NCBI RefSeq assembly: GCF_013294115.1
Contig: NZ_JABSNP010000008.1
Span: forward strand, 124,001 to 188,000
DNA from: Hymenobacter caeli
GTDB taxonomy: Bacteria; Bacteroidota; Bacteroidia; Cytophagales; Hymenobacteraceae
Direction: 5' to 3'
Length of the DNA: 64,000 nucleotides
Part shown: positions 20,053-28,256 of the stretch, one piece after another
Numbering within the stretch: the stretch's first letter is position 1
Layout of the letters: each line of letters starts with the position of its first letter
Translations under genes and position numbers: made by a program
Notes under the pieces: generated by a model
Told to the model about the DNA's origin: nothing
Databases searched by the model: none
The model's input: the letters and a program-made list of their open reading frames with translations, nothing else

Positions 20053-20541
20053 ATGAAAATTCTATTTTTTATCCTCTGCGGTGGCCTGCTGGCGCTCGCG
20101 CCGGCCACTACTCGGGCCCAAAGCAAGGCCCCGGCGGCCAAGCCCGCGGCCAAAGCCCCCCTAAAAACCGCCGCCCCCAAACCCGCCGCCCCGGGCGCGG
20201 CCGTGCCCAAAGCCGCGGCGGCCCCCGCCAACGCTGCGGCCGACGACGAGGCCCCCGCCCACGTGGCGCTGGCCCCCGCCACGCCGGCCGCCGACCCCAC
20301 GGCCCTCAAAATCAAGGCGGAAATCAACCCCACCACCAAGCAGCTCGCGGTGCGCACCGACGTGCCGGGCCCCACCACCATCGAAGTGAACGACGCCACG
20401 GGCCGCCCGGTGCTCACGCGCAACGTCATGGCCAGCAACAAGGCCATTGACCTGAACGTGAGCCAGCTGCCCGCCGGCTACTACGTGGTGCACTGCACGG
20501 CCGGCCTGCGCTCGGGCATGCGCCGCGTCCACCTCGACTAG
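20053..20541 (+). CDS. Secreted Ala/Pro-rich protein with T9SS-like C-terminal domain
   Basis: A 162-residue precursor with a signal peptide to about residue 24, a low-complexity Ala/Pro/Lys linker (about 25-80), and a small beta domain (about 85-162). The end, with IEVNDATGRPVLTRN and LPAGYYVVHC, follows the pattern of type IX secretion type A sorting tails. The chain has nothing else that looks globular, so it may be an exported adhesin fragment or a structural peptide. The ATG at 20053 is chosen for the signal peptide, and the longer frame to 19987 looks non-coding. Confidence 0.72.
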   Translation: MKILFFILCGGLLALAPATTRAQSKAPAAKPAAKAPLKTAAPKPAAPGAAVPKAAAAPANAAADDEAPAHVALAPATPAADPTALKIKAEINPTTKQLAVRTDVPGPTTIEVNDATGRPVLTRNVMASNKAIDLNVSQLPAGYYVVHCTAGLRSGMRRVHLD

Positions 20542-20562
20542 CGCCGGCGGGCCGGGCGGCCC

Positions 20563-20955
20563 CTAGCCGCGCGGCTCCAGCAGGTCCCAGCGGTTGCCGT
20601 ACAGGTCCTCGAACACGGCCACGTGGCCGTAGGGCTCCGTGCGCGGCGTTTCGAGGAAGCGCAGGCCCCGGGCTTGCAGCGCGGCGTGGTCGCGCCAGAA
20701 ATCGTCGGTGTGCAGGAACAGCCAGACGCGGCCGGCGCCCTGCCGGCCCACGGCCCGCTTTTCGTCGTCAGTATGGGCTTCGGCCAGCAGCAGGCCGCAC
20801 CCCGCCGGGCCCGGCGGGGCCACCACCACCCAGCGCTTGCCTTCGCCCAGGGCCTGGTCGGCCGCGAGCGTGAAGCCCAGCACTTCGGTGTAGAAGGCAA
20901 TGGCTTCGTCGTAGTCGCGGACGAGCACCGTGACGTGCGCCAGGCGCTGGTTCAT
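20563..20955 (-). CDS. VOC (glyoxalase/bleomycin resistance) family protein
   Basis: A 130-residue single-module vicinal-oxygen-chelate protein. It shows two beta-alpha-beta-beta-beta units, with the start HVTVLVRDYDEAIAFYTEVLGF and the end VFEDLYGNRWDLLEP. Likely metal ligands include H7 and the Glu in the last strand. VOC proteins act as lyases, dioxygenases or resistance proteins, and the substrate cannot be predicted. It lies 20 bases downstream of the ABC exporter gene's end, on the same strand. Confidence 0.85.
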   Translation of the reverse strand: MNQRLAHVTVLVRDYDEAIAFYTEVLGFTLAADQALGEGKRWVVVAPPGPAGCGLLLAEAHTDDEKRAVGRQGAGRVWLFLHTDDFWRDHAALQARGLRFLETPRTEPYGHVAVFEDLYGNRWDLLEPRG

Positions 20956-20975
20956 AAACGGGTGGCTATAATTAT

Positions 20976-22760
20976 TTAAGCTTCTTCGGCTTGTAGCTGC
21001 CGCTCGTACAGGGCCCGGTACAGGCCCTCGGGCTCGGCCATGAGGGCCTCGTGGGTGCCGTGCTGCACAATCACGCCGTCGTCGAGCACCAGGATGTCGT
21101 CGGCCAGCTTCACCGAGCTCACGCGGTGCGAGATGATGAGGCTGGTGCGGTCGGCCATGATGCGCTGGAGGGCCCCCAGGATGGTGTTCTCCGTCTTGGT
21201 ATCGACGGCGGAGAGCGAGTCGTCCAGGATCAGGATTTTGGGCTCCTTCACCAGGGCCCGGGCCATGCTCACGCGCTGCTTCTGGCCGCCGCTCAGGGTG
21301 ATGCCCCGCTCGCCCACTTTCGTGTCGAAGCCCTCGGGGAAGCCCATGATGTTGTCGTACACAGCCGCGTCGCGGGCGGCTTGCAGCATCTTTTCCTCCG
21401 ACGGGTGGTCGAGGCCGAAGTTGATGTTGTGGCGGATGCTGTCCGAGAACAGGAACACGTCCTGCGGCACGTAGCCGATTTGCTCGCGCAGGTTGTCCAG
21501 GGCGTAGTCGCGCACGTCGAGGCCGTCAATCTCGATGTGGCCAGCCGTGGCATCGTACAGCCGGCAGAGCAGCGCGGCGATGGTGCTCTTGCCCGAGCCG
21601 GTGTTGCCGATGACGGCCAGCGTCTGGCCCGGGCGGATGCGGAAGCTGACGCCGTGCAGGGCCCGGATGCCGGTGTCGGGGTAGGTAAACGACACATTGT
21701 CGAACACGATGTCGCCCTGCATTTCGTGCTCCAGGTTTTGGCGCGACACAATGTCGGTTTTCTGGTCCAGGAACTCGTTGATGCGGGCCTGCGAAGCCTC
21801 GGCCCGCTGCACCAGCGACGACGTCCAGCCCAGGGCCGTGACCGGCCAGGTGAGCAGGTTCACGTAAATCAGGAACTCGGCGATGGTGCCCGTGGTGATG
21901 GTGCCGCGGATGACCTCCTGCCCCCCCACCCACACGGTGATGAGCGTGCTCAGGCCAATCAGGAACAGAATCAGCGGGAAAAACAGCGAGTTGACGAAGT
22001 TCAAATCCAGCGACTTCTCCTTGTACTCGTTGCTGGCCTTGGTGAACTGGGCGTGCGAATCGGCCTGCCGGGAAAACGATTTCAGCACCCGAATGCCCGA
22101 AAAGGCTTCCTGGGTGAAGGTGGTCATGGCGGCCAGCGAGCGTTGAATCTGGTCGGACTTGCGCTCGATTAAGTTGTTGACGTAAAAGATGCTGACCGAG
22201 AGCAGCGGCAGCGGGGCCAGCGTGTAGAGCGTGAGCTTGACGTTGACGAGCAGCATGAGCGGCACGATGAGCACGAACAGCAGCACGAGCTGCAAAAAGT
22301 ACATGATGCCGGGGCCCAGGTACATGCGCACGCGGCCCACGTCTTCGCTGATGCGCGACATGAGGTCGCCGGTGCTGTGGCGGCGGTAGAAGCTGAGCGG
22401 CAGCGACTGGTAGTGCAGGTAAATCTGGTTCTTCTGGTCGTTTTCGACGAGGCGCGACATCACGATGAGCGTCTGGCGCATGAAGAACAAAAAGATTCCC
22501 CGCAGCAGCGCCAGCACGATGATGAGCACCCCGTAGAACAGCACGTTGCGCCCGAACAGCGAGTACACCGCCTGCTGGGACTGGGTGCCGGCAAAGAGGC
22601 GGTACAAGTCGATGCCCTCGCTGACCAAATCGAAGGCGTAGCGCACGAGCTGGGCCGGCCAGATGGTGAGCAGCGTGCTCAGGGCCACGAACAGCAGCCC
22701 CCCCAGGAAGTGCCATTTGTAACGGTAAATGAAGGGGTTGACGGCGGTGAGGGCACGCAC
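20976..22760 (-). CDS. ABC exporter, fused permease and ATPase (MsbA-like)
   Basis: A 594-residue half-transporter, with six membrane helices in the first 330 residues followed by the nucleotide-binding domain. Walker A GNTGSGKST is near residue 390, the signature LSGGQKQR near 490, and Walker B ILILDDSLSAVD follows. It probably acts as a homodimer that flips lipids or exports drugs. I chose the GTG at 22760 because relatives begin with RALTAVNPFIYRYKWHF. The frame to 23000 overlaps the divergent nusB leader and is Arg/Pro-rich filler. Confidence 0.9.
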   Translation of the reverse strand: MRALTAVNPFIYRYKWHFLGGLLFVALSTLLTIWPAQLVRYAFDLVSEGIDLYRLFAGTQSQQAVYSLFGRNVLFYGVLIIVLALLRGIFLFFMRQTLIVMSRLVENDQKNQIYLHYQSLPLSFYRRHSTGDLMSRISEDVGRVRMYLGPGIMYFLQLVLLFVLIVPLMLLVNVKLTLYTLAPLPLLSVSIFYVNNLIERKSDQIQRSLAAMTTFTQEAFSGIRVLKSFSRQADSHAQFTKASNEYKEKSLDLNFVNSLFFPLILFLIGLSTLITVWVGGQEVIRGTITTGTIAEFLIYVNLLTWPVTALGWTSSLVQRAEASQARINEFLDQKTDIVSRQNLEHEMQGDIVFDNVSFTYPDTGIRALHGVSFRIRPGQTLAVIGNTGSGKSTIAALLCRLYDATAGHIEIDGLDVRDYALDNLREQIGYVPQDVFLFSDSIRHNINFGLDHPSEEKMLQAARDAAVYDNIMGFPEGFDTKVGERGITLSGGQKQRVSMARALVKEPKILILDDSLSAVDTKTENTILGALQRIMADRTSLIISHRVSSVKLADDILVLDDGVIVQHGTHEALMAEPEGLYRALYERQLQAEEA

Positions 22761-22799
22761 GGGCAAGCGAAAAAAAGGGCGGGATCGGAAAAAACGGGG

Positions 22800-22807
22800 T
22801 ACTTTTG
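22800..22807 (+). promoter_or_regulatory. -7 box for nusB transcript
   Basis: TACTTTTG on the plus strand, a good TAnnTTTG match about 190 bases before the nusB ATG. The transcript would carry a long structured leader. Confidence 0.45.
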
Positions 22808-22826
22808 TGGCCGCAACGCGGAACGA

Positions 22827-22966
22827 TGCCCGCCGTTGATGCCCTCTGGAAACGGGCCGGCGGGCACATGGTTCCGCCGGATCCGGGGGCCCCAGCCAGA
22901 ACCCGTGCCCCGCCGCAAAGTTACGCCCGGGCGGCAACGCCGGGCCCCGCCCCGGCGTTGCCGCCC
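22827..22966 (+). promoter_or_regulatory. Structured leader of nusB with two hairpins
   Basis: Two inverted repeats lie between the -7 box and the nusB start. The first has 9-base arms at 22827-22835 and 22858-22866. The second is a very stable stem with perfect 16-base arms at 22929-22944 and 22951-22966 around a six-base loop. No T-run follows either, so they are not ordinary terminators. A leader control role is inferred. Confidence 0.45.
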
Positions 22967-22999
22967 GCCAAACCGCCAATTCCGATTCCTTTTTATCCA

Positions 23000-24313
23000 A
23001 TGCTGAACCGCCGCCTCCTTCGCATCAAAGTCATGCAATCCCTGTACGCCTACCACCAGGCGGCCGGGGCCGATTTGGGGCTGGCCCAGGACCGCATCGC
23101 CGAAGCCTTCGAGCCCGACCTGAACGCCGAAGTGGCCCCCGACCGCCGCCAGCTCGAAGGCCAGCGCAAGCTGGGCGAGGCCCGCTTCCGCGAGTGGCAC
23201 CGCACCCACGAGGCCCCCGAGAAAACCGACGATAAGGCCGTGGACGAGGCCCTGAACGACGCCATCCGCTACTACCAGGACCAGGTGAAGAAAGACGCCA
23301 AGTTCTTCGGCGGGCAGCTGCTGGCCGGGGCCGAAAGCATCCACGACCAGTACCTGCACCTGCTGAACCTGCCCGCCTCGCTGCTGCAAGTGCTGGAAGA
23401 AGACAACGACCGCGAGGCCCGCCGCCGCCTGGGCCCCCGCGAAAACGCCCTGGACACCAGCCGCCTGGCGGGCAGCACCGCCATCGCCAAGCTCATGGCC
23501 AACGAGCAGCTGCAGAGCCTCACCATCCGGCGCAAGCTGCAATGGCTGGGCACCGAAGAGCTGGAGGCCCTGCGCCGGGCCTGGCGCGACGAGATGAGCG
23601 GCCACCCCACGGTGCTGGCCTACCTGAAGGGCCAGCCCCTGGCCGCCGCCACCCTGGCCACCGCCGACGCAGAAACCGATAGCCCCGCCGAAACCGACGC
23701 GGACGGCGGCGATGAGGCTGCCACCGACGAGGCCCCGGCTTCTACCCTCGCCGCCAGCGGCGAAGAAGCCGAGTACGAGGCCGACCTGGAATTTCTGCGC
23801 TTTCTGTACAAGGAGTTTGTGTTCAGGGGTGTGGAGTTGCCCCGCCAGCTGGAGAGCGACGACTTGAATTGGGAAGAAAACCGGCCCATCGTGCGCAACC
23901 TGGTGCTCAAAACCCTGAAGATGCTGCCCTACGCGGCCACCGACCAGCAGGAGCTGATGAACCTGAGCGCCAACTGGGCCGACGACCGCGAATTTGCCGA
24001 AACCCTGTACCAGCAGACGCTGGCTGACGACGCCAAGGCGGAGGCCCTTATCGCCGGGTCGGTGCAGAACTGGGACGTGGAGCGCGTGGCCCTGCTCGAC
24101 AAAATCATCCTCAAGATGGCCCTGTGCGAAATGCAGCTTTTCCGCGGCATTCCGGTGAAGGTGACCATCAACGAGTACATCGAAATCAGCAAGGTGTACA
24201 GCACCCCCAAAAGCAAGCAGTTCGTGAACGGCGTGCTCGACAAGCTGGCCCAGGACCTGGCCGCCAGCGGCGAGATTCGCAAATCGGGCCGCGGCCTGCT
24301 CGACAACCAGTAG
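23000..24313 (+). CDS. nusB: Transcription antitermination protein NusB (long form)
   Basis: A 437-residue protein, much longer than the roughly 140-residue E. coli NusB. The N-terminal MLNRRLLRIKVMQSLYAYHQ is the conserved NusB helix in Bacteroidota. The classical NusB core lies at the C-terminus (about 300-420), with IPVKVTINEYIEISK and STPKSKQFVNGVLDKL. An acidic Ala/Asp/Glu-rich insert lies near residues 220-255. NusB with NusE binds boxA RNA and supports rRNA transcription. The ATG at 23000 starts at the conserved motif. It begins a run of co-directional genes through coaE. Confidence 0.93.
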   Translation: MLNRRLLRIKVMQSLYAYHQAAGADLGLAQDRIAEAFEPDLNAEVAPDRRQLEGQRKLGEARFREWHRTHEAPEKTDDKAVDEALNDAIRYYQDQVKKDAKFFGGQLLAGAESIHDQYLHLLNLPASLLQVLEEDNDREARRRLGPRENALDTSRLAGSTAIAKLMANEQLQSLTIRRKLQWLGTEELEALRRAWRDEMSGHPTVLAYLKGQPLAAATLATADAETDSPAETDADGGDEAATDEAPASTLAASGEEAEYEADLEFLRFLYKEFVFRGVELPRQLESDDLNWEENRPIVRNLVLKTLKMLPYAATDQQELMNLSANWADDREFAETLYQQTLADDAKAEALIAGSVQNWDVERVALLDKIILKMALCEMQLFRGIPVKVTINEYIEISKVYSTPKSKQFVNGVLDKLAQDLAASGEIRKSGRGLLDNQ

Positions 24314-24393
24314 TTGCGCCGTCGGGCCCCGGGCATCTTGAAGGCCGTATATTTCGTAAAACCGCGCATTTTCCACCCTTCCTCTCCCGCATC

Positions 24394-24702
24394 ATGGCTG
24401 GCAAAACCACCACCGGCATTCTGTGTTTCACGGGCGGGGCCCTCACCGGGGCCCTCTTTGGCCTGCTCTACGCGCCCGAAACGGGCCGCGAAACCCGCTC
24501 CTGGCTGAGCTACCAGCTCGAAAAGTCCCGCGCCATGCTCGCCGACCTCGCCGAAGGCCTCGTCACGAGCCGCGAGGCGGGCGCGTCGTCGGCCAAAACC
24601 GAGGGCCAGCGCGTCATCTCCGACGCCCGCGACAAAGCCGAGCAGCTGCTCGGCGACGTGGACCAGCTCATCAACCAAATCAACTCCCGCAAGGGCGCTT
24701 AA
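24394..24702 (+). CDS. YtxH-domain membrane protein
   Basis: A 102-residue protein with an N-terminal glycine-rich membrane segment (about 8-25: FTGGALTGALFGLLYAPETG) followed by a long charged helix. The membrane motif ending LLYAPETGRETR is the YtxH signature. YtxH proteins are linked to general stress in Bacillus and have no known biochemical role. It follows nusB by 80 bases on the same strand. Confidence 0.85.
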   Translation: MAGKTTTGILCFTGGALTGALFGLLYAPETGRETRSWLSYQLEKSRAMLADLAEGLVTSREAGASSAKTEGQRVISDARDKAEQLLGDVDQLINQINSRKGA

Positions 24703-24706
24703 TTTC

Positions 24707-24808
24707 AATGGGTGAATGGGTGAATGAGTGAATGAGTGGACGGAACCCGGTGCAGAGAAATCCCCTGGGCCCCAGCCACTCATTCACTCATTCACCCATT
24801 CACCCATT
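24707..24808. repeat. Inverted repeat A built of GTGAATGG/GTGAATGA octamers
   Basis: Perfect 33-base arms at 24707-24739 and 24776-24808, each a run of eight-base units, enclose 36 bases. The right arm continues with one more unit almost to the icd start codon at 24823. As RNA it would form a long hairpin just ahead of icd. Confidence 0.8.
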
Positions 24809-24822
24809 CACTCATTGAAAAA

Positions 24823-25821
24823 ATGCACCTAGTAACCCTCATTCCCGGCGACGGCATCGGGCCGGAAATCACCAAAGCTGTTACTGATATTTTCGCCGCC
24901 GCGCAGGTGCCCGTGCAATGGGAAGAGCAGAACGCCGGCCAAACCACGTTCGACCAGTCGGGCGAGCTGATTCCGGTGGCGCTGCTCAAGTCGCTGGAGA
25001 AGAATAAGGTAGCCCTCAAGGGGCCCATTACCACGCCGGTGGGCAAGGGCTTCCGCAGCATCAACGTGACGCTGCGCCAGAAGTACGACCTCTACCAGAA
25101 CGTGCGGCCCAGCAAAACCACGCCCGGCATCCACACCCGCTACGAAGGCATCGACCTGGTGCTGTTTCGCGAGAACACCGAGGGCCTGTACTCGGGCCTG
25201 GAGGTGTTCGACGAGCGCCTGGGCATCGCCGATTCCATTGCCCGGGTGACGGTGGAGGGCAGCCGCAAAATTTGCCGCGCCGCCTTTGCCTACGCCAACC
25301 GCCACGGCCGCAAAAAAGTGACGCTGGCCCACAAGGCCAACATCATTAAGATGGCCGGCACCATTATGATCAACGCCTGCAAAGAGGCGTCGCTGGAGTT
25401 TCCGCACATCGTGTTCGAAGACAAAATCATCGACAACATGTGCATGCAGCTGGTGAGCAAGCCCGAGCAGTTCGACGTGATTGTGACCACCAACCTGTTC
25501 GGCGACCTGCTCTCCGACCTGTGCGCCGGCCTGGTGGGCGGCCTGGGCGTGGTGGCCGGGGCCAACATCGGCGACAACATGGCCATTTTTGAGGCCGTGC
25601 ACGGCTCGGCCCCCGACATTGCCGGGCAGGGCAAGGCCAACCCCACGGCCCTGCTGCGCTCGGCCATCATGATGCTGCACCACCTGGGCGAGCACGTCGT
25701 CGCCGACCGCCTCGACAAGGCCCTGGACGACACGCTGCTGCACCAGGAGCAGTGCACCGGCGACCTGGGCGGCCGCGCCACCACCAGCGAATTCACCCAG
25801 CACATCATCGACAAGCTGTAG
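24823..25821 (+). CDS. NAD-type isocitrate dehydrogenase
   Basis: A 332-residue member of the isocitrate/isopropylmalate dehydrogenase family, oxidising isocitrate to 2-oxoglutarate in the cytoplasm. The start LVTLIPGDGIGPEI, the substrate-binding RENTEGLYSGLE and the NANFGDLLSD-like TTNLFGDLLSDL are present. The short length and the ENTEGLYSG form fit the NAD-dependent isocitrate group rather than LeuB. The gene lies inside a cluster whose other members are nusB, DUF1573, yajC, ybbR-like and coaE, and it is bounded by inverted repeats on both sides. Homoisocitrate or isopropylmalate activity is the alternative. Confidence 0.85.
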   Translation: MHLVTLIPGDGIGPEITKAVTDIFAAAQVPVQWEEQNAGQTTFDQSGELIPVALLKSLEKNKVALKGPITTPVGKGFRSINVTLRQKYDLYQNVRPSKTTPGIHTRYEGIDLVLFRENTEGLYSGLEVFDERLGIADSIARVTVEGSRKICRAAFAYANRHGRKKVTLAHKANIIKMAGTIMINACKEASLEFPHIVFEDKIIDNMCMQLVSKPEQFDVIVTTNLFGDLLSDLCAGLVGGLGVVAGANIGDNMAIFEAVHGSAPDIAGQGKANPTALLRSAIMMLHHLGEHVVADRLDKALDDTLLHQEQCTGDLGGRATTSEFTQHIIDKL

Positions 25822-25830
25822 GGTCACACT

Positions 25831-25912
25831 GTTGGTTGTCGGTTGGTGGTTGTCAGTTGTTAGGTTACCAGGCCGGACAACTGACAACCACCGACTGACA
25901 GCTAAAAACCAA
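25831..25912. repeat. Inverted repeat B built of GGTTGTCAGTT-like words
   Basis: The perfect 16-base core arms at 25845-25860 and 25877-25892 (GGTGGTTGTCAGTTGT) extend imperfectly on both sides. It fills the gap between icd and the DUF1573 gene and ends a few bases before the latter's ATG at 25918. Confidence 0.7.
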
Positions 25913-25917
25913 TTAAC

Positions 25918-26427
25918 ATGAAAGTAACCTCCCTTCTGGCCGCGGCCCTGCTGCTGGCCGCCTGCAACCGCGACAAAACCGCCGACGTGGGCACCCAAGG
26001 CATGAACGCCGCCGCCAACCAGGCCGCCGATGCCACCGCCAACCCCGCCGTGGACAACCCCAACGTGGTGAAGGAAAACGAAACGCCGAACCCCGACGCC
26101 CCGGTGATGAGCTTCGCTGAGCAGGAGTTTGATTTTAAGGACATTGCGGCCGACAGCAAGGTGCACCACACCTTCAACTTCACCAACACCGGCAAGTCGC
26201 CGCTGCTCATCGCCGACGCCACCGCTTCGTGCGGCTGCACCACCCCCAACTGGACCAAAGACCCCATTGCCCCCGGGGCCAAGGGCACGCTGGAAGTGCA
26301 GTTCGACAGCCACGGCAAGCAGGGCCTCATCAGCAAGCAGGTGAACGTGCGGGCCAATACCCAGCCCAGCATCACCACCATCACCATCAAAGGCAACGTG
26401 CTAACCGGCACTACTGCCGCCAACTAA
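25918..26427 (+). CDS. DUF1573 lipoprotein
   Basis: A 169-residue lipoprotein (LAAC at residues 13-16) with an Ala/Asn-rich spacer to about residue 60, then a DUF1573 domain, an immunoglobulin-like beta sandwich. The domain's hallmark SCGCTTPNW is present. In Bacteroidota this gene is commonly found beside yajC and nusB, as here. The molecular role is unknown. The protein is probably anchored in the periplasm or outer membrane. Confidence 0.87.
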   Translation: MKVTSLLAAALLLAACNRDKTADVGTQGMNAAANQAADATANPAVDNPNVVKENETPNPDAPVMSFAEQEFDFKDIAADSKVHHTFNFTNTGKSPLLIADATASCGCTTPNWTKDPIAPGAKGTLEVQFDSHGKQGLISKQVNVRANTQPSITTITIKGNVLTGTTAAN

Positions 26428-26449
26428 ACCCGCCATTACGTTTGATTCC

Positions 26450-26767
26450 ATGCTGAACCTCACCTTGTTGCTGCAAGCCCCGGCGGCCGACTACACCCAG
26501 TTTCTGTTTCCGGTCGCCATCGCGGCGGTGGTATACTTTTTCATGATTCGGCCCCAGCAAAAGCGCTCCGCCGACACCAAGAAGTTCCGGCAGGCCCTCG
26601 CCAAGGGCGCGCGCGTGGTCACCATCGGCGGCCTGCACGGGCTGGTGATTGAGCTGACCGAGGAGACGGTAGTAGTGGAGGTGGACCGCGGCGTGAAGCT
26701 GCGCTTCGACCGCTCGGCCATTGCCCGTGAGGTGGGCACCAAGGCCCCGGCCGAAACCATCGCCTAG
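26450..26767 (+). CDS. yajC: Preprotein translocase accessory subunit YajC
   Basis: A 105-residue protein with one membrane segment (about 16-33) followed by the YajC signature FMIRPQQKRSADTKKF and a small cytoplasmic beta domain. It associates with SecDF-YidC. It begins 23 bases after the DUF1573 stop and is followed after three bases by the next gene, which suggests cotranscription. Confidence 0.95.
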   Translation: MLNLTLLLQAPAADYTQFLFPVAIAAVVYFFMIRPQQKRSADTKKFRQALAKGARVVTIGGLHGLVIELTEETVVVEVDRGVKLRFDRSAIAREVGTKAPAETIA

Positions 26768-26770
26768 CCC

Positions 26771-27457
26771 ATGCCAACCCCGTGGGCGCGGGCCGGCCGG
26801 CTGGGCCGCTGGCTCGTGGAGCCGTTCACCGGCCAGGAGCCCGGCTTTTACCAGGCGGCGGCCGTGTGCCTGCTGGCGGCGGTCGTGTTCTGGCAAATGA
26901 ACGCGCTGAACAAAACGTACAGCACCCGCCTCAGCTGCCCGCTCGTCTGGCGCTACGACACGGCGCACTACGTGTCGCTGCGGCCGCTGCCGGCGGCCGT
27001 GCCGGTGGTCGTTACTGGCCAGGGCTGGCGCTTGCTGCGGGCCAACCTGGGCATGGGCCTGCACCCGGCCGAGCTGCGGCCGGTGCCCCGCCCCGGCACC
27101 CGCTACCTGGCCGCCAGCACCTGGCAGCGCAGCCTGCAAACGGCCCTCGAAGGCCTGCAAGTGGACGAGTGGGCCAGCGATACCCTGCGCCTGACCTTTG
27201 ACCGCTACGCCACGCGCCGGCTGCCGCTGGCCCTGGCCGCGCCCGACTCGGGCCGGGCCCCGGCCTTCACGGCGCACTTCGAGCCGGCCGCTCTTTCGTT
27301 CCGGGGGCCCGCCAGCGTGGTGGCCCGCCTGCCCAGCCCCTACCCGGTGGCGCTGCCCGCCGGCACGGGCCCCGGCGCGGCGCGGCTGGCCGTGCGGGCC
27401 CCGGCGCTGGTGCGGCCCGCCGCGGCCCAGGTGCAGGCCGAGCTGCGGGCCCGTTAA
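26771..27457 (+). CDS. YbbR-like (CdaR-related) membrane protein
   Basis: A 228-residue protein starting three bases after yajC. It has one membrane segment near residues 28-45 and a periplasmic portion with YbbR-like repeats, including the typical Pro-rich strands (VPVVVTGQGW). In Firmicutes YbbR/CdaR regulates diadenylate cyclase. Here no cyclase is adjacent, and the gene's placement between yajC and coaE is the usual Bacteroidota order. The family assignment is moderately certain and the function is inferred. Confidence 0.7.
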   Translation: MPTPWARAGRLGRWLVEPFTGQEPGFYQAAAVCLLAAVVFWQMNALNKTYSTRLSCPLVWRYDTAHYVSLRPLPAAVPVVVTGQGWRLLRANLGMGLHPAELRPVPRPGTRYLAASTWQRSLQTALEGLQVDEWASDTLRLTFDRYATRRLPLALAAPDSGRAPAFTAHFEPAALSFRGPASVVARLPSPYPVALPAGTGPGAARLAVRAPALVRPAAAQVQAELRAR

Positions 27458-27462
27458 GCAAT

Positions 27463-27495
27463 GAGCTGTTAGCTGATAGCTATTAGCTGATAGCT
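27463..27495. repeat. Repeat C built of TAGCTGATAGCTAT words
   Basis: A 33-base self-complementary tract made of TAGCTGATAGCT and TAGCTATTAGCT units, just after the YbbR-like stop. Such heptamer-like runs match the style of the other repeats in this region. Confidence 0.55.
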
Positions 27496-27584
27496 TTCGT
27501 CCTGATTTTCGATGGCTTACAGTATGCGTAATATGCGTTTACTTATGCCTGCTTAATTATTTCCACTTCTCCCAGATCATCAGC

Positions 27585-28202
27585 ATGTTACGCATCGGCA
27601 TCACCGGCGGCATCGGGTCGGGCAAAAGCGTGGTGAGCCGCGTGTTTGGCCTGCTGGGCATCCCCGTGTACGACTCCGACCAGCGGGCCCGCTGGGTGAT
27701 GGAGCACGACGCGCTGCTGCGCGGGCAGCTGCTGGCCGCCTTCGGGCCCGAAGCCTACACGCCGGCCGGCCAGCTCAACCGGCCCGGGCTGGCCCGCACC
27801 GTGTTTGGCGACCCGGCGCGGCTGGCGCAGCTCAACGCGCTGGTGCACCCGCGGGTGGGCAAGGATTTTGCCCGCTGGGCAGCCGCCCGGCAAGCCGCCG
27901 GGGCCCCCTATATCCTCAAAGAGGCGGCCCTGCTTTTTGAGTCGGGTGCGTACCAAACCCTCGATTACGTCGTCACCGTGGCCGCGCCGCTGGCCGTGCG
28001 CGAGGCCCGCGTGCTGCGCCGCGACCCCCACCGCACCGCAGCGGATGTGCAGGCCATCATCGGCAAGCAGCTGGGCGAAGAAGAGCGCCAGCAGCGGGCC
28101 AATTACGTGGTGCACAACGATGACGTGCAGCTGGTGCTGCCCCAGGTGCTGGCGCTGGACGCGAAAATCAGGCGGTTGTCGCTAATAGAAAGCGAAGGCT
28201 GA
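27585..28202 (+). CDS. coaE: Dephospho-CoA kinase
   Basis: A 205-residue P-loop kinase that performs the last step of coenzyme A synthesis, phosphorylating the 3'-OH of dephospho-CoA. The Walker A GGIGSGKS lies at residues 8-15, the CoaE motif YDSDQRAR at about 29-36, and the lid Arg-rich segment RVLRRDPHRT at about 145-155. Length is typical. It is the last of the co-directional genes starting at nusB, separated from the YbbR-like gene by 127 bases that contain repeat C, so it may have its own promoter. Confidence 0.95.
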   Translation: MLRIGITGGIGSGKSVVSRVFGLLGIPVYDSDQRARWVMEHDALLRGQLLAAFGPEAYTPAGQLNRPGLARTVFGDPARLAQLNALVHPRVGKDFARWAAARQAAGAPYILKEAALLFESGAYQTLDYVVTVAAPLAVREARVLRRDPHRTAADVQAIIGKQLGEEERQQRANYVVHNDDVQLVLPQVLALDAKIRRLSLIESEG

Positions 28203-28256
28203 ACCAGCGAAAAAACTGCTTTCCCGCCTCCGCTCGCCGCTTCCAATTATTACCCT

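Noticed and set aside
22679-24376. A 565-codon minus-strand frame opposite nusB
   Set aside because: The nusB frame carries conserved NusB sequence at both ends. The antisense frame is Gln/Val/Gly-rich filler that runs into the divergent ABC gene only by chance.
24707-25912. Possible CRISPR array because of repeated short words
   Set aside because: Units are 7-8 bases without spacers of regular length, and no cas gene is in the window. The design is inverted rather than direct.
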